This document shows, one piece after another, positions 56,938 through 64,000 of a stretch of DNA of 64,000 bases (positions are counted from its first letter, which is position 1; every line of letters begins with the position of its first letter). Origin of the DNA: JASJBU01 sp963790775 (GTDB lineage: Bacteria > Pseudomonadota > Gammaproteobacteria > Chromatiales > Chromatiaceae). The stretch is taken from contig CAWBPR010000017.1 in NCBI GenBank assembly GCA_963790775.1, positions 1-64,000 of the forward strand, given 5' to 3'. Both the position numbers and the translations under genes were made by a program. A model generated the notes under the pieces. The model was not told the DNA's origin, did not search any database, and saw only the letters and a list, made by a program, of their open reading frames with translations.

Positions 56938-57127
56938 TTCGCTACAACACGGGCAGGGGCTGCCACCTGAACGATAGGACTTGCGAACCTCACTCCGGCT
57001 TTTCTATCAGCTGCCGTGTACGCTGTGCATCGGTGTCCAGCGCAGTCTGCGGCTGCATCATAGTGTTGGTGGGTTCTCAACAATTTCATCTTCGACGGCC
57101 AAACTGAAAAAGGACCCACTCTTGCCC

Positions 57128-57349
57128 TTAAGGCCAAGCCGATCCCCCACCGCGCAGGTTATGCGCAGTCAATGGGCACTGGGGTCGAGACCTCGGTTTG
57201 GGTGTCAGTCGAAAAAGTCCGCCGGCAAGCCAAGCGGCGGCGCACGGCTCTCGGGTAACGGGATGGACTCGTTTACTTTGGTTATTTGCTTTCAGGTGAT
57301 CGAGTATCTGCTTGATCACCACCGGGTCTTAGATACAGGCGATGATCCT
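57128..57349 (-). pseudogene. Possible IS91-type transposase C-terminal remnant
   Basis: On the minus strand the codons RIIACI, stop, DPVVIKQILDHLKANNQ resemble the tail of IS91-like transposases (RIIAFI..VI..ILDHL) followed by an Ala/Gly/Arg-rich end. There is an in-frame TAA and no upstream domain. Weak, based on a short similarity. Confidence 0.35.
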
Positions 57350-57366
57350 GACGGCACCGCCGCGTT

Positions 57367-57483
57367 AATGATCTACTGATCACCGCATATGCTCTCGCAA
57401 ATGACTTTACAGTTGTAACCGCCAATGTCGGGGAATTCTCCCGGGTGCCATGACTGAAAGTGGAGAACTGGCTACGAGCATAG
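57367..57483 (+). pseudogene. VapC-type PIN toxin, C-terminal fragment
   Basis: The codons NDLLITAYALANDFTVVTAN then VGEFSRVP match the C-terminal half of PIN-domain toxins (acidic residue and N-terminal nuclease part missing). An in-frame TGA at 57451-57453 replaces the usual Gly of VPGLKVENW, after which LKVENWL continues to TAG 57481. No antitoxin is nearby. Confidence 0.65.
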
Positions 57484-57830
57484 CCTGCGACGTCTGCCCA
57501 AAATACATTCCGCTCGGTATTTACTTATGGAACGGTATCGGTTTACGTTTTTCTTACTTGATGCCACCTACCATTGCCAAGTTAGTGCTCCAATAGCGCT
57601 GTTATTGTAAGTTGGCCACCGTGGCAATATGGCGTAGGGTTGCTGTCGATTGTCGACGGACAAAACAATTTACCCGCCGGTTGAGTTATCAGTTCAGTTT
57701 CCACTTTATCGACCAGAAGTCGTATGAAGTAATCTGGATGCCTGAGGTGAGAGCACATGAACCTACAGCCGATCACTCCAGTGTGGCATATGCTCCATCA
57801 CGAATACCATCTACGGCTCAACACGCATGG

Positions 57831-57876
57831 CATGGTATTGGAACGCCGCGCTGATATTGTGCACCACAATACCATG
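57831..57876. repeat. Inverted CATGGTATTG motif pair downstream of guaA
   Basis: Perfect 10-bp inverted pair CATGGTATTG (57831-57840) and CAATACCATG (57867-57876), 35 bp from the guaA stop. The same ATACCATG core occurs in repeats A and B and at 38.04-38.12 kb, suggesting an integrase arm site left by an element that used the guaA end. Confidence 0.5.
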
Positions 57877-57912
57877 ATCTATATGCTTGCACATGCCAGT
57901 GCCAGACCAGCC

Positions 57913-59241
57913 CTACTCCCACTCTATGGTTGCCGGGGGCTTACTCGAAATATCATACGCCACACGGGAAATACCCGGTACTTCATTGATGATCCGCCGC
58001 GACACCACCTCCAGAAATTCAAATGGCAGATGGGCAAACTTAGCGGTCATGAAATCCACCGTCACTACCGCCCGCAGGGACACCACATATTCATAACACC
58101 GGGCATCCCCCACCACGCCCACCGACCTGACCGGAAGAAACACCGCAAACGCCTGACTGACTTCATCATAGAGGTTGTGCTCGCGCAACTCCTCGATATA
58201 GATGTGATCCGCCTGTCGCAGGATATCCGCATACTCCTTCTTCACTTCGCCCAGGATGCGCACACCCAGCCCAGGCCCGGGGAATGGATGCCGGTAGATC
58301 ATCTCATAGGGAAGCCCCAACTCGACGCCAATGCGCCGCACCTCATCCTTGAAAAGCTCGCGCAGCGGCTCAATCAGCTCCAGTTTCATGTATTCAGGCA
58401 ACCCACCCACGTTATGGTGCGACTTGATGACGTGGGCCTTGCCCGATTTGGCGCCTGCGGATTCGATGACATCGGGATAGATGGTGCCCTGGGCCAGGAA
58501 GTTCACATCCTCCAGCCTGCTCGCCTCCTCCTCGAAGATATCGATAAACAGATTGCCGATGATCTTACGTTTCTGTTCCGGATCAGAGACCCCATCCAAG
58601 CCCTTCAGGAAACGCTCTTCCGCATTCACCCGCACCACCTTGACGCCCATGTGCTCGGCAAAGGTGGACATTACATGATCCCCTTCGTGCAGGCGCAGCA
58701 GGCCGTTATCGACAAACACACAGATCAGTTGTTCGCCGATTGCGCGATGCAGCAACGCCGCCACCACCGATGAGTCGACACCACCTGAGAGACCTAACAG
58801 GACCTGTTGTTTGCCGACACGTTGTTGTATCTGCTGGATACTGTCTTCAATGATCTTGCCCGGCGTCCAGAGGGATTCACAGCCACAGATATTGAATAAA
58901 AACTTATCCAGAATGCGCTTGCCCTGACGGGTGTGGGTCACTTCGGGATGGAATTGCAGACCATAGTAGCCCCGCTGCTCATCCGCCATGCCTGCGTAGG
59001 GGGCGTTCTCCGTTTCACAGATCACATGAAAACCTTCCGGCAGGGTTTCAACCCGGTCGCCATGACTCATCCAGACGTCCAGCAGACCATAGCCCTCTTC
59101 ACTGGTATGGTCTTCGATATCCTGCAGCAGTTTGGAGTGACCTCGGGCGTAGCCTGCGTCCGGTTGCCGGTGACGGCTCTGTGCGAGGAGGTCCGGTCTG
59201 GCCGGGCAGTTCCCAGCCAGACTATTTTTTACGTTTCCCAT
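57913..59241 (-). pseudogene. guaA: GMP synthase, 5'-truncated (amidotransferase part lost)
   Basis: GuaA converts XMP to GMP. The ATP-pyrophosphatase domain is complete (LLGLSGGVDSSVVAALLH, FVDNGLLRLHEGD, HPFPGPGLGVRI, VRSVGVVGDARCYEY) and the sequence ends in the canonical PATIEWE. The N-terminus is not: homology begins in the glutamine amidotransferase domain near GYARGHSKLLQDIEDHTSEE and WMSHGDRVETL, so about 85 residues with DFGSQYTQ and the catalytic Cys of GVCYGMQ are missing. The upstream 30 codons look non-homologous. Normal length is ~525 aa. The ammonia-using half might still work, but the gene looks cut by a rearrangement near 59,160 or by an assembly join. Confidence 0.85.
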
Positions 59242-59317
59242 ACTGCATGTTTGCAGAATATGCGAATATATCGGCTGTTTTACATCTGTCGATTACTTCA
59301 GGGGTATACCAGTTTAC

Positions 59318-61099
59318 ATGTTTCGCATACGCAAGATTCACGACAACGTTTCCCGGGTAAACCGTGAAGCCATTAACCAGGTGCTGGAAATCCTGCGCCT
59401 ACAGTTTCCCAATGCCCGTAATGAAGAGTTTTTCAAGCTGCCCCGCCAGCTTCACGACCCGTTAAAATACCAGTACCGCTCAATACTGTTCGTCGCCGAG
59501 GACGGTGTTGGCAAGGTGAAAGGCTTTGCCATGATGCTGCATATGCCGGACATCGAATTTTGCTACCTCGAACTGATTTCTGCTGCGCCCGGCCGCACCG
59601 GCGGTGGTGTCGGCGGTGCGCTCTACGAGCGCCTGCGCGAAGAAGCGCTGTCGCTGAAAGTGAAAGGGCTGTTTTTTGAGTGCAGCGTGGATGAGCCTCA
59701 CCTGATCAATGACCCGAAACTGCTGGATCAGAATATTGCACGCCTCAAGTTTTACGAGCGCTATGCCGCGTATCCGATTATCAATAATGATTATGCGATG
59801 CCGGTGAAGCCCGGTGACCAGGACCTTTACTACCTGGTATTTGACGACCTCGCTCAGGGTGAGCCGCTGCGCCGTGATGCAACCCGGCACGTGGTGCGTG
59901 CAATTCTTGAGCGCAAGTATGGCGAGCTGATTTCTAAAAAACAGATCGACGAAGTGGTCAAATCATTTCGTGACGATCCGGCAATATTGCGTGCGCCGCG
60001 CTATACCCGCAAACGCAAGACCGCAACGACTGCGCCGGTGCCGGTGAGCCGGTCTATTGCACTGATTGTCAATGAAGGCCACAGCATTCATCATGTCCAC
60101 GCGCGCGGTTATGTCGAAGCACCGGTACGACTGCCTGTGATCCTTAGTGAAATCGACAAGACCGGCCTGTTCGAACGCATACAACCAAGGCACATCGGTC
60201 AAAAATATGTCAAGCAGGTGCATGATCCAGGCTTTGTCGATTATCTGCGGCGCGCCTGTGAAAAGCTGCCACCGGGGAAGTCCATTTACCCGATTATCTT
60301 CCCGATACGCAATCTTTCGCGGCCACCAAAAGATGTTGAATTGCAGGTGGGATATTACTGCATGGATACATTTACACCGCTGAATCGCGATGCCTACCTG
60401 GCTGCGCGCGGTGCAGTGGATTGCGCTGTCACCGGTGCCGAGTTGCTGATCGAAGGTTACCAGTATGCTTATGCGCTGGTCAGGCCGCCGGGGCATCATG
60501 CCGAGCGTCGTGCTTTCGGTGGTTTCTGTTATTTTAATTCGGCCGCGGTTGCTGCGCAGTATTTAAGTCACTTCGGTCGCGTGGCCATACTTGATGTAGA
60601 TTTTCATCACGGCAATGGTACCCAGGATATTTTTTATTCGCGTGCAGACGTGTTAACGGTTTCAATTCACGGTGATCCGCGATTCGCCTATCCGCATTTT
60701 GCCGGTTTTGCTGATGAACGTGGTGAAGGTAAGGGTGAGGGTTACAATCTTAATTTTCCCCTGCCAGAAACCACCAGCGCGGAACGTTACCAGCGCACAC
60801 TGAAAAAAGCACTTAATGCGATTCGTGAATTCGACCCGCAGCATTTAGTGCTGTGTCTTGGACTGGATACCGCCAAGGCAGACCCTACCGGTACCTGGGC
60901 GCTCAAGGCGGAAGACTTTCGTGAAAACGGCCGCATGATTGGCGCAATGAATTTCACCACCCTTATCGTGCAGGAAGGTGGCTACCGCACGCGCACACTG
61001 GGAATTAATGCGCGCCATTTCTTTCAAGGTATGTGGGAAGGGCGCCAGCCGGGCAAAAAGAAGGCACGTGTGGTGAAGAAATCTGCCGTAGGCAAATAA
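59318..61099 (+). CDS. GNAT acetyltransferase-histone deacetylase family fusion
   Basis: A 593-aa fusion. Residues about 1-205 are a GNAT N-acetyltransferase domain (acetyl-CoA loop RTGGGVGGALYERL, 93-106). A basic linker (RYTRKRKTATTAPVP) leads into an arginase/deacetylase-fold domain (about 246-575) of the HDAC/AcuC/acetylpolyamine amidohydrolase superfamily: RPPGHHAERR (His393-394), DVDFHHGNGTQD (Asp426/428 region, His430) and GLDTAKADPTG (Asp517), giving the zinc site and the His pair. One chain could add and remove acetyl groups. Substrate (protein, polyamine or small molecule) is unknown. No signal peptide; cytosolic. Confidence 0.88.
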   Translation: MFRIRKIHDNVSRVNREAINQVLEILRLQFPNARNEEFFKLPRQLHDPLKYQYRSILFVAEDGVGKVKGFAMMLHMPDIEFCYLELISAAPGRTGGGVGGALYERLREEALSLKVKGLFFECSVDEPHLINDPKLLDQNIARLKFYERYAAYPIINNDYAMPVKPGDQDLYYLVFDDLAQGEPLRRDATRHVVRAILERKYGELISKKQIDEVVKSFRDDPAILRAPRYTRKRKTATTAPVPVSRSIALIVNEGHSIHHVHARGYVEAPVRLPVILSEIDKTGLFERIQPRHIGQKYVKQVHDPGFVDYLRRACEKLPPGKSIYPIIFPIRNLSRPPKDVELQVGYYCMDTFTPLNRDAYLAARGAVDCAVTGAELLIEGYQYAYALVRPPGHHAERRAFGGFCYFNSAAVAAQYLSHFGRVAILDVDFHHGNGTQDIFYSRADVLTVSIHGDPRFAYPHFAGFADERGEGKGEGYNLNFPLPETTSAERYQRTLKKALNAIREFDPQHLVLCLGLDTAKADPTGTWALKAEDFRENGRMIGAMNFTTLIVQEGGYRTRTLGINARHFFQGMWEGRQPGKKKARVVKKSAVGK

Positions 61100-61403
61100 G
61101 TTGATTACACACTGACCTGGCTGGTGTGCTGCTTTTTTTCTGAGCAGATAATTTTGTGCAAAGAAAAGCAGGGCGGCTATACAGCCTGTTTTTTCCGGCC
61201 GCTAATTTGTTGGGCCACATCATAGTTATCTATTCTCATGGACCGTATGCATACCATTTTCACGGGTATTTTTCCGCAATTTGCAATGTCGTTTACCGGA
61301 TTGCTCAGAGCTAAAAGTGTGGTAAGCGCCCTAAAATCGGCCTCTATCATTGCAGCCCCACACCAGCCAATACTTTCCCCTGTTTATCCCACAGGAGAAA
61401 GTC

Positions 61404-61724
61404 ATGGCGAAGCAAGACAAATCCGCAGAACTGACCGAGTACTGGCAACAGCGAGTCGCAGGTTGGCAGGCATCCGGACAATCCCAGAAAGCCTTTTGTG
61501 AAGCCAACGATCTCAACTTCCACCAGCTTGGTTATTGGCGGCGCAAATTACTGAACCGAGCGGAGGCGAGAAGACAGAAGGACTCTGATTTCGTTCCCGT
61601 CACACTTCGTTCTCAAACGATACCGACGAGTTTATCACTCCAGTTACCCAATGGCCTGGTGCTGCAAGGCATTGCCAGTGACAACTTGCCCGTGGTTTAT
61701 CAACTGTTGAGCCGACTGTCATGA
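61404..61724 (+). CDS. tnpA: IS66 transposition protein TnpA
   Basis: A 106-aa accessory protein of IS66 elements. A helix-turn-helix-like start (LTEYWQQRVAGWQASGQSQ; FHQLGYWRRKL) and the C-terminal SLSLQLPNGLVLQG are typical. ATG 61404 has AGGAGAAAG upstream. Overlaps tnpB by ATGA. Confidence 0.85.
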   Translation: MAKQDKSAELTEYWQQRVAGWQASGQSQKAFCEANDLNFHQLGYWRRKLLNRAEARRQKDSDFVPVTLRSQTIPTSLSLQLPNGLVLQGIASDNLPVVYQLLSRLS

Positions 61725-62087
61725 GCCATTACTTCAGGCCGGCCTATGAGATGCCGAAGATCTACCTGTACCGTGATCCGGTGGATTTTCGCAAAAGCTT
61801 TCGCGGCCTTAGCAGCCATCGTCGAACAGGAACTGGGGCATAACCCCTTCGATGGCGGCCTCTATGCCTTCACCAACCGCCGGCGAAACAAGATCAAGTG
61901 CCTGTACTGGGAAGACAATGGCTTTGTGCTCTACTACAAGAGCTTGGCCGAAGAGAAATTCCGCTGGCCACGCCAGGGTGATGAGCTCATGTCGCTGACC
62001 GGCCAGCAGATCAACTGGCTATTGGATGGCTATGACATCAGCCGGATGCAAGGGCATAAAAAGCTGCATTACGACGCCTTATTTTAA
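61721..62087 (+). pseudogene. tnpB: IS66 TnpB (Orf2), frameshifted
   Basis: Starts at ATG 61721 (IYLYRDPVDFRKSFRGL), then a +1 shift near 61,805 (CCTTAGCAGCC) before continuing as AIVEQELGHNPFDGGLYAF, YWEDNGFVLYYKSLAEEKFR and MQGHKKLHYDALF. Both halves match the TnpB family and length (about 115 aa). Confidence 0.85.
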
Positions 62088-62124
62088 CCCGTTAAGTGAT
62101 GCTGGTTCTGTTATAATATCGCCC

Positions 62125-63688
62125 ATGCAAACAGCGACAAAAGCTGCAACAAAAAACCGCCTGTTTTTAGCCACGCCAACGGTACCGGAACTGCTCGCAA
62201 GGTCACTCGAACAAAAAGACCACATCATCCATGAGCAGCAAAAGCTGCTGAAGCTTCTCGAAGAGAAACTACGACTGTCCAGACTACGGCGCTTTGGCGC
62301 CAGCAGTGAGAAGCTATCCTTCCAGGTCGATTTCTTTGATGAGGCGGAGCTTGAAGTGGCACTTAAGTGAGCTTGAAGCCCAACTGCCGGAAGACCCCAC
62401 CTGCACCGAAGAAGCCTCGCAAGAAACGCAAAGGTTTTTCGGATCAACTGCCCCGCATCCGCGTTGAGTCTGGCCTTAACGTGATGAAGAAAAATCAGGG
62501 TGCGGCCAAGACCTTCTTCACCAAGGTCAAGGAAGAACTGGATATCATCCCGGCCCAGGCACGGGTGCTTGAATACTGGCAGGAAAAGGCGGTTTTTGAG
62601 GATCACAGGCCGGTCGAACAACAGATGCATCGCCGCCCAACGGCCACCGCACCCACTGGGCAAATGCATCGCCAGCGTGCAACTGCTGGCCTATATCCTA
62701 ATCGCCAAGTATGCCGATAGCCCTGCCATTGTATCGCTTGGAGAAGATCCTCAAGCGCTATGGCGGCAACATCACCCGCACCACCATGGCCAACTGGATC
62801 ATCCGCCTGGATGATGTCTTCAAACCGCTGATCAACCTGATGCGGGAACACCAGTTGAGCAGGTGATTACCTGCAAGCGGACGAGACCCGCATGCAGGTA
62901 CTCAAGGAAGACCGGCAAACCGGCCACCTCGGACAAATGGATGTGGCTGGTTCGGGGCGGACCGCCGGATCAACCGGTCGTGCTGTTCGAATACGATGCC
63001 TCACGAAGTGAAGACGGTGCCCGTGCGCCTGCTGGATGGCTTCGAGGGCGTGCTCCAGGCCGATGGGTATACCGGGTACAACGCAGGTCTGTCGTGAAAA
63101 CAACATCACCCGCATTGGCTGTTGGGATCATGCACGCAGGAAGTTTGTAGAGGCCAGCAAGGCCGCGCCGGCCAAAAAGAAAGGCGGCAAAGTCAGCAAG
63201 GCCGATGTGGCCATTGGCAAGATCCGCAAACTGTATCGTCATTGAAGCCCGGATCAAGGATCTAAGCCAGAACAAAAGACAGAGCATACGCCAGACAACT
63301 GAGCCGCCCGGTACTGGATGATCTGAAAGACTGGCTAGAAGACGAACAGCCGCCGAGTGCCGAAAGACAGCCTGACCTGGAAAGCGATCAACTACACGCT
63401 GAACCAGTGGGAGCTGCTGATCGGGTACTGTGAAGATGGCCGACTTGAATATCAGCAATGCACTGGCGGAGAATGCCATCAGGCCCTTTGCCGTTGGGCG
63501 GCGCAACTGGTTATTCAGCCGATACGCCGCGGGGTGCCAGGGCCAGTGCGACCTGCTATAGCCTGATCGAGACCGCCAAGGCCAATGGGCTGGAACCCTA
63601 TGCCTATCTACATCATGTATTGCAGCACATCGCGGCGGCGAAGACAGTAGAAGACATAGAAGTGCTGCTGCCCTGGAATGTGAGATAG
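62125..63688 (+). pseudogene. tnpC: IS66 transposase TnpC, many frameshifts
   Basis: The DDE transposase of IS66. Starting at ATG 62125, the protein can be followed in successive frames: PELLARSLEQKDHIIHEQQK, LRRFGASSEKLSFQ, KRKGFSDQLPRIRVE, VKEELDIIPAQARVLEYW, LAYILIAKYADS, NITRTTMANWIIRLDDVF, SDKWMWLVRGGPPDQPVV, ITRIGCWDHARRKFVEASK, ending with the YAYLHHVLQHIAAAKTVEDI tail. All shifts that can be worked out are +1, about ten in 1.5 kb. Overall length agrees with a full ~520-residue protein. Confidence 0.85.
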
Positions 63689-63900
63689 CAGGATCCAGGG
63701 ATGGGGTAAAGTGGGCTGATACTTTGGCGCTTACAAAGTGTGCAGGGAATTCGGACAGAACTGACGCCCCGAGTGGTTTTTCTACGTTTGCACCGGATTA
63801 TAGAGTTGTAAACGAGGGCAGCCGAAAATATCGATCGCAGTTGATTACCGAGGACATGGTTAGTGAATATAGCTGGAAGTCTGCGCTTCAAAGTCAGAAG

Positions 63901-64000
63901 CTAGCCTCGCAACCGCGCTCTGGCCTCGGTCCAGACCGGAACGCTGCCGATCTTCTTCAGCAGAAAATCAATGAAGATCCTGACTTTCGCGGTAAGCACA
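63901..64000 (-). CDS. LysR-type regulator, C-terminal end only
   Basis: On the minus strand, running off the window edge, the codons end in LTAKVRIFIDFLLKKIGSVP and a short tail before TAG 63901-63903. This VRxFIDFL pattern is the standard C-terminus of LysR-family regulators. Only about 33 codons are visible, so nothing can be said about the regulon. Confidence 0.7.
   Translation of the reverse strand, partial: VLTAKVRIFIDFLLKKIGSVPVWTEARARLRG

Larger units (their letters stand above)
56938..57912. other. gene-poor region with decayed fragments
   Basis: A stretch between the small gene and guaA that contains only remnants: a possible IS91-type transposase tail (57128-57349) and a vapC fragment (57367-57483). 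I see no intact gene. Confidence 0.6.
61322..63734. mobile_element. IS66-family insertion sequence
   Basis: The element is bounded by imperfect terminal repeats beginning GTAAGCGCCCTAAAATC at 61322 and, on the minus strand at 63734, GTAAGCGCCAAAGTATC. Both sides carry the same 8-bp target duplication AAAGTGTG (61314-61321 and 63735-63742). It contains tnpA, tnpB and tnpC; the latter two are frameshifted. It is inserted between the GNAT-HDAC gene and the region before the LysR gene. Confidence 0.9.

Noticed and set aside
57757..58773. Long plus-strand open frame across guaA
   Set aside because: Antisense shadow of guaA; composition rich in His/Arg and no domain.

Overview
The window reads as chromosome of a sulfur-oxidising gammaproteobacterium (Chromatiales-like; the exact genus cannot be fixed from sequence alone). 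The evidence is a flavocytochrome c sulfide dehydrogenase pair (fccAB), several di- and tetrahaem cytochromes c, a TauE/SafE-type exporter, a PEP-CTERM protein, and housekeeping genes of gammaproteobacterial type (tsaB, tadA, mltF, pldA, class II fba, tRNA-Ser).

Layout. 0-4 kb: partial NUDIX hydrolase, a broken EptA-like phosphoethanolamine transferase, an orphan secF and a remnant of an AI-2E family transporter. 4-9 kb: a frameshifted GH13 amylase with a starch-binding N-terminus, a TlpA-like thioredoxin cut by an in-frame TGA, an IS3 remnant and cnoX; a dispersed 89-bp hairpin repeat occurs at 3.94 and 8.67 kb. 9-14 kb: small accessory genes (lipoproteins, a ybjQ copy and its broken paralogue, a VOC protein, pterin dehydratase, an NrdG-like activase). 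14-20.6 kb: respiratory/sulfide region with a NapC/NirT-type tetrahaem cytochrome, a secreted ankyrin protein, fccA, fccB, two more dihaem cytochromes and a DUF302 protein, with a striking leader of four consecutive hairpins. 20.6-33.9 kb: housekeeping genes and a MotA/MotB-like pair followed by two Slp lipoproteins. 34.2-38.3 kb: a small island (DUF4143 ATPase, SEC-C protein, alpha-helical protein) between two ~100-bp direct repeats that begin with a guaA 3'-end-like sequence. 38.4-46.8 kb: an RND efflux triad with a BaeSR-like two-component system. 46.9-49.5 kb: secreted proteins and a hydrolase. 49.5-56 kb: a membrane redox operon (ferric-reductase-like protein, ferredoxin, Tat flavoprotein, FmdE, TauE) next to a duplicated flavoprotein fragment and an internally deleted antiporter. 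56.5-64 kb: a gene graveyard, a 5'-truncated guaA, a GNAT-histone-deacetylase fusion, an IS66 copy with a perfect 8-bp target duplication, and the end of a LysR gene.

How it fits together: FccAB oxidises sulfide in the periplasm and hands electrons to the neighbouring cytochromes c. The 51-56 kb operon looks like a second periplasm-facing redox module, linked to sulfur only by its TauE gene and genome context. The most unusual technical feature is that every frameshift whose direction could be worked out is a +1 insertion, mostly in short homopolymers and clustered in the multi-copy IS66. This suggests residual insertion errors in the assembly rather than decay for at least some genes (fba, ferredoxin, GH13). 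True lesions also occur: in-frame TGA codons, the guaA truncation, the antiporter deletion and transposase/toxin fragments.
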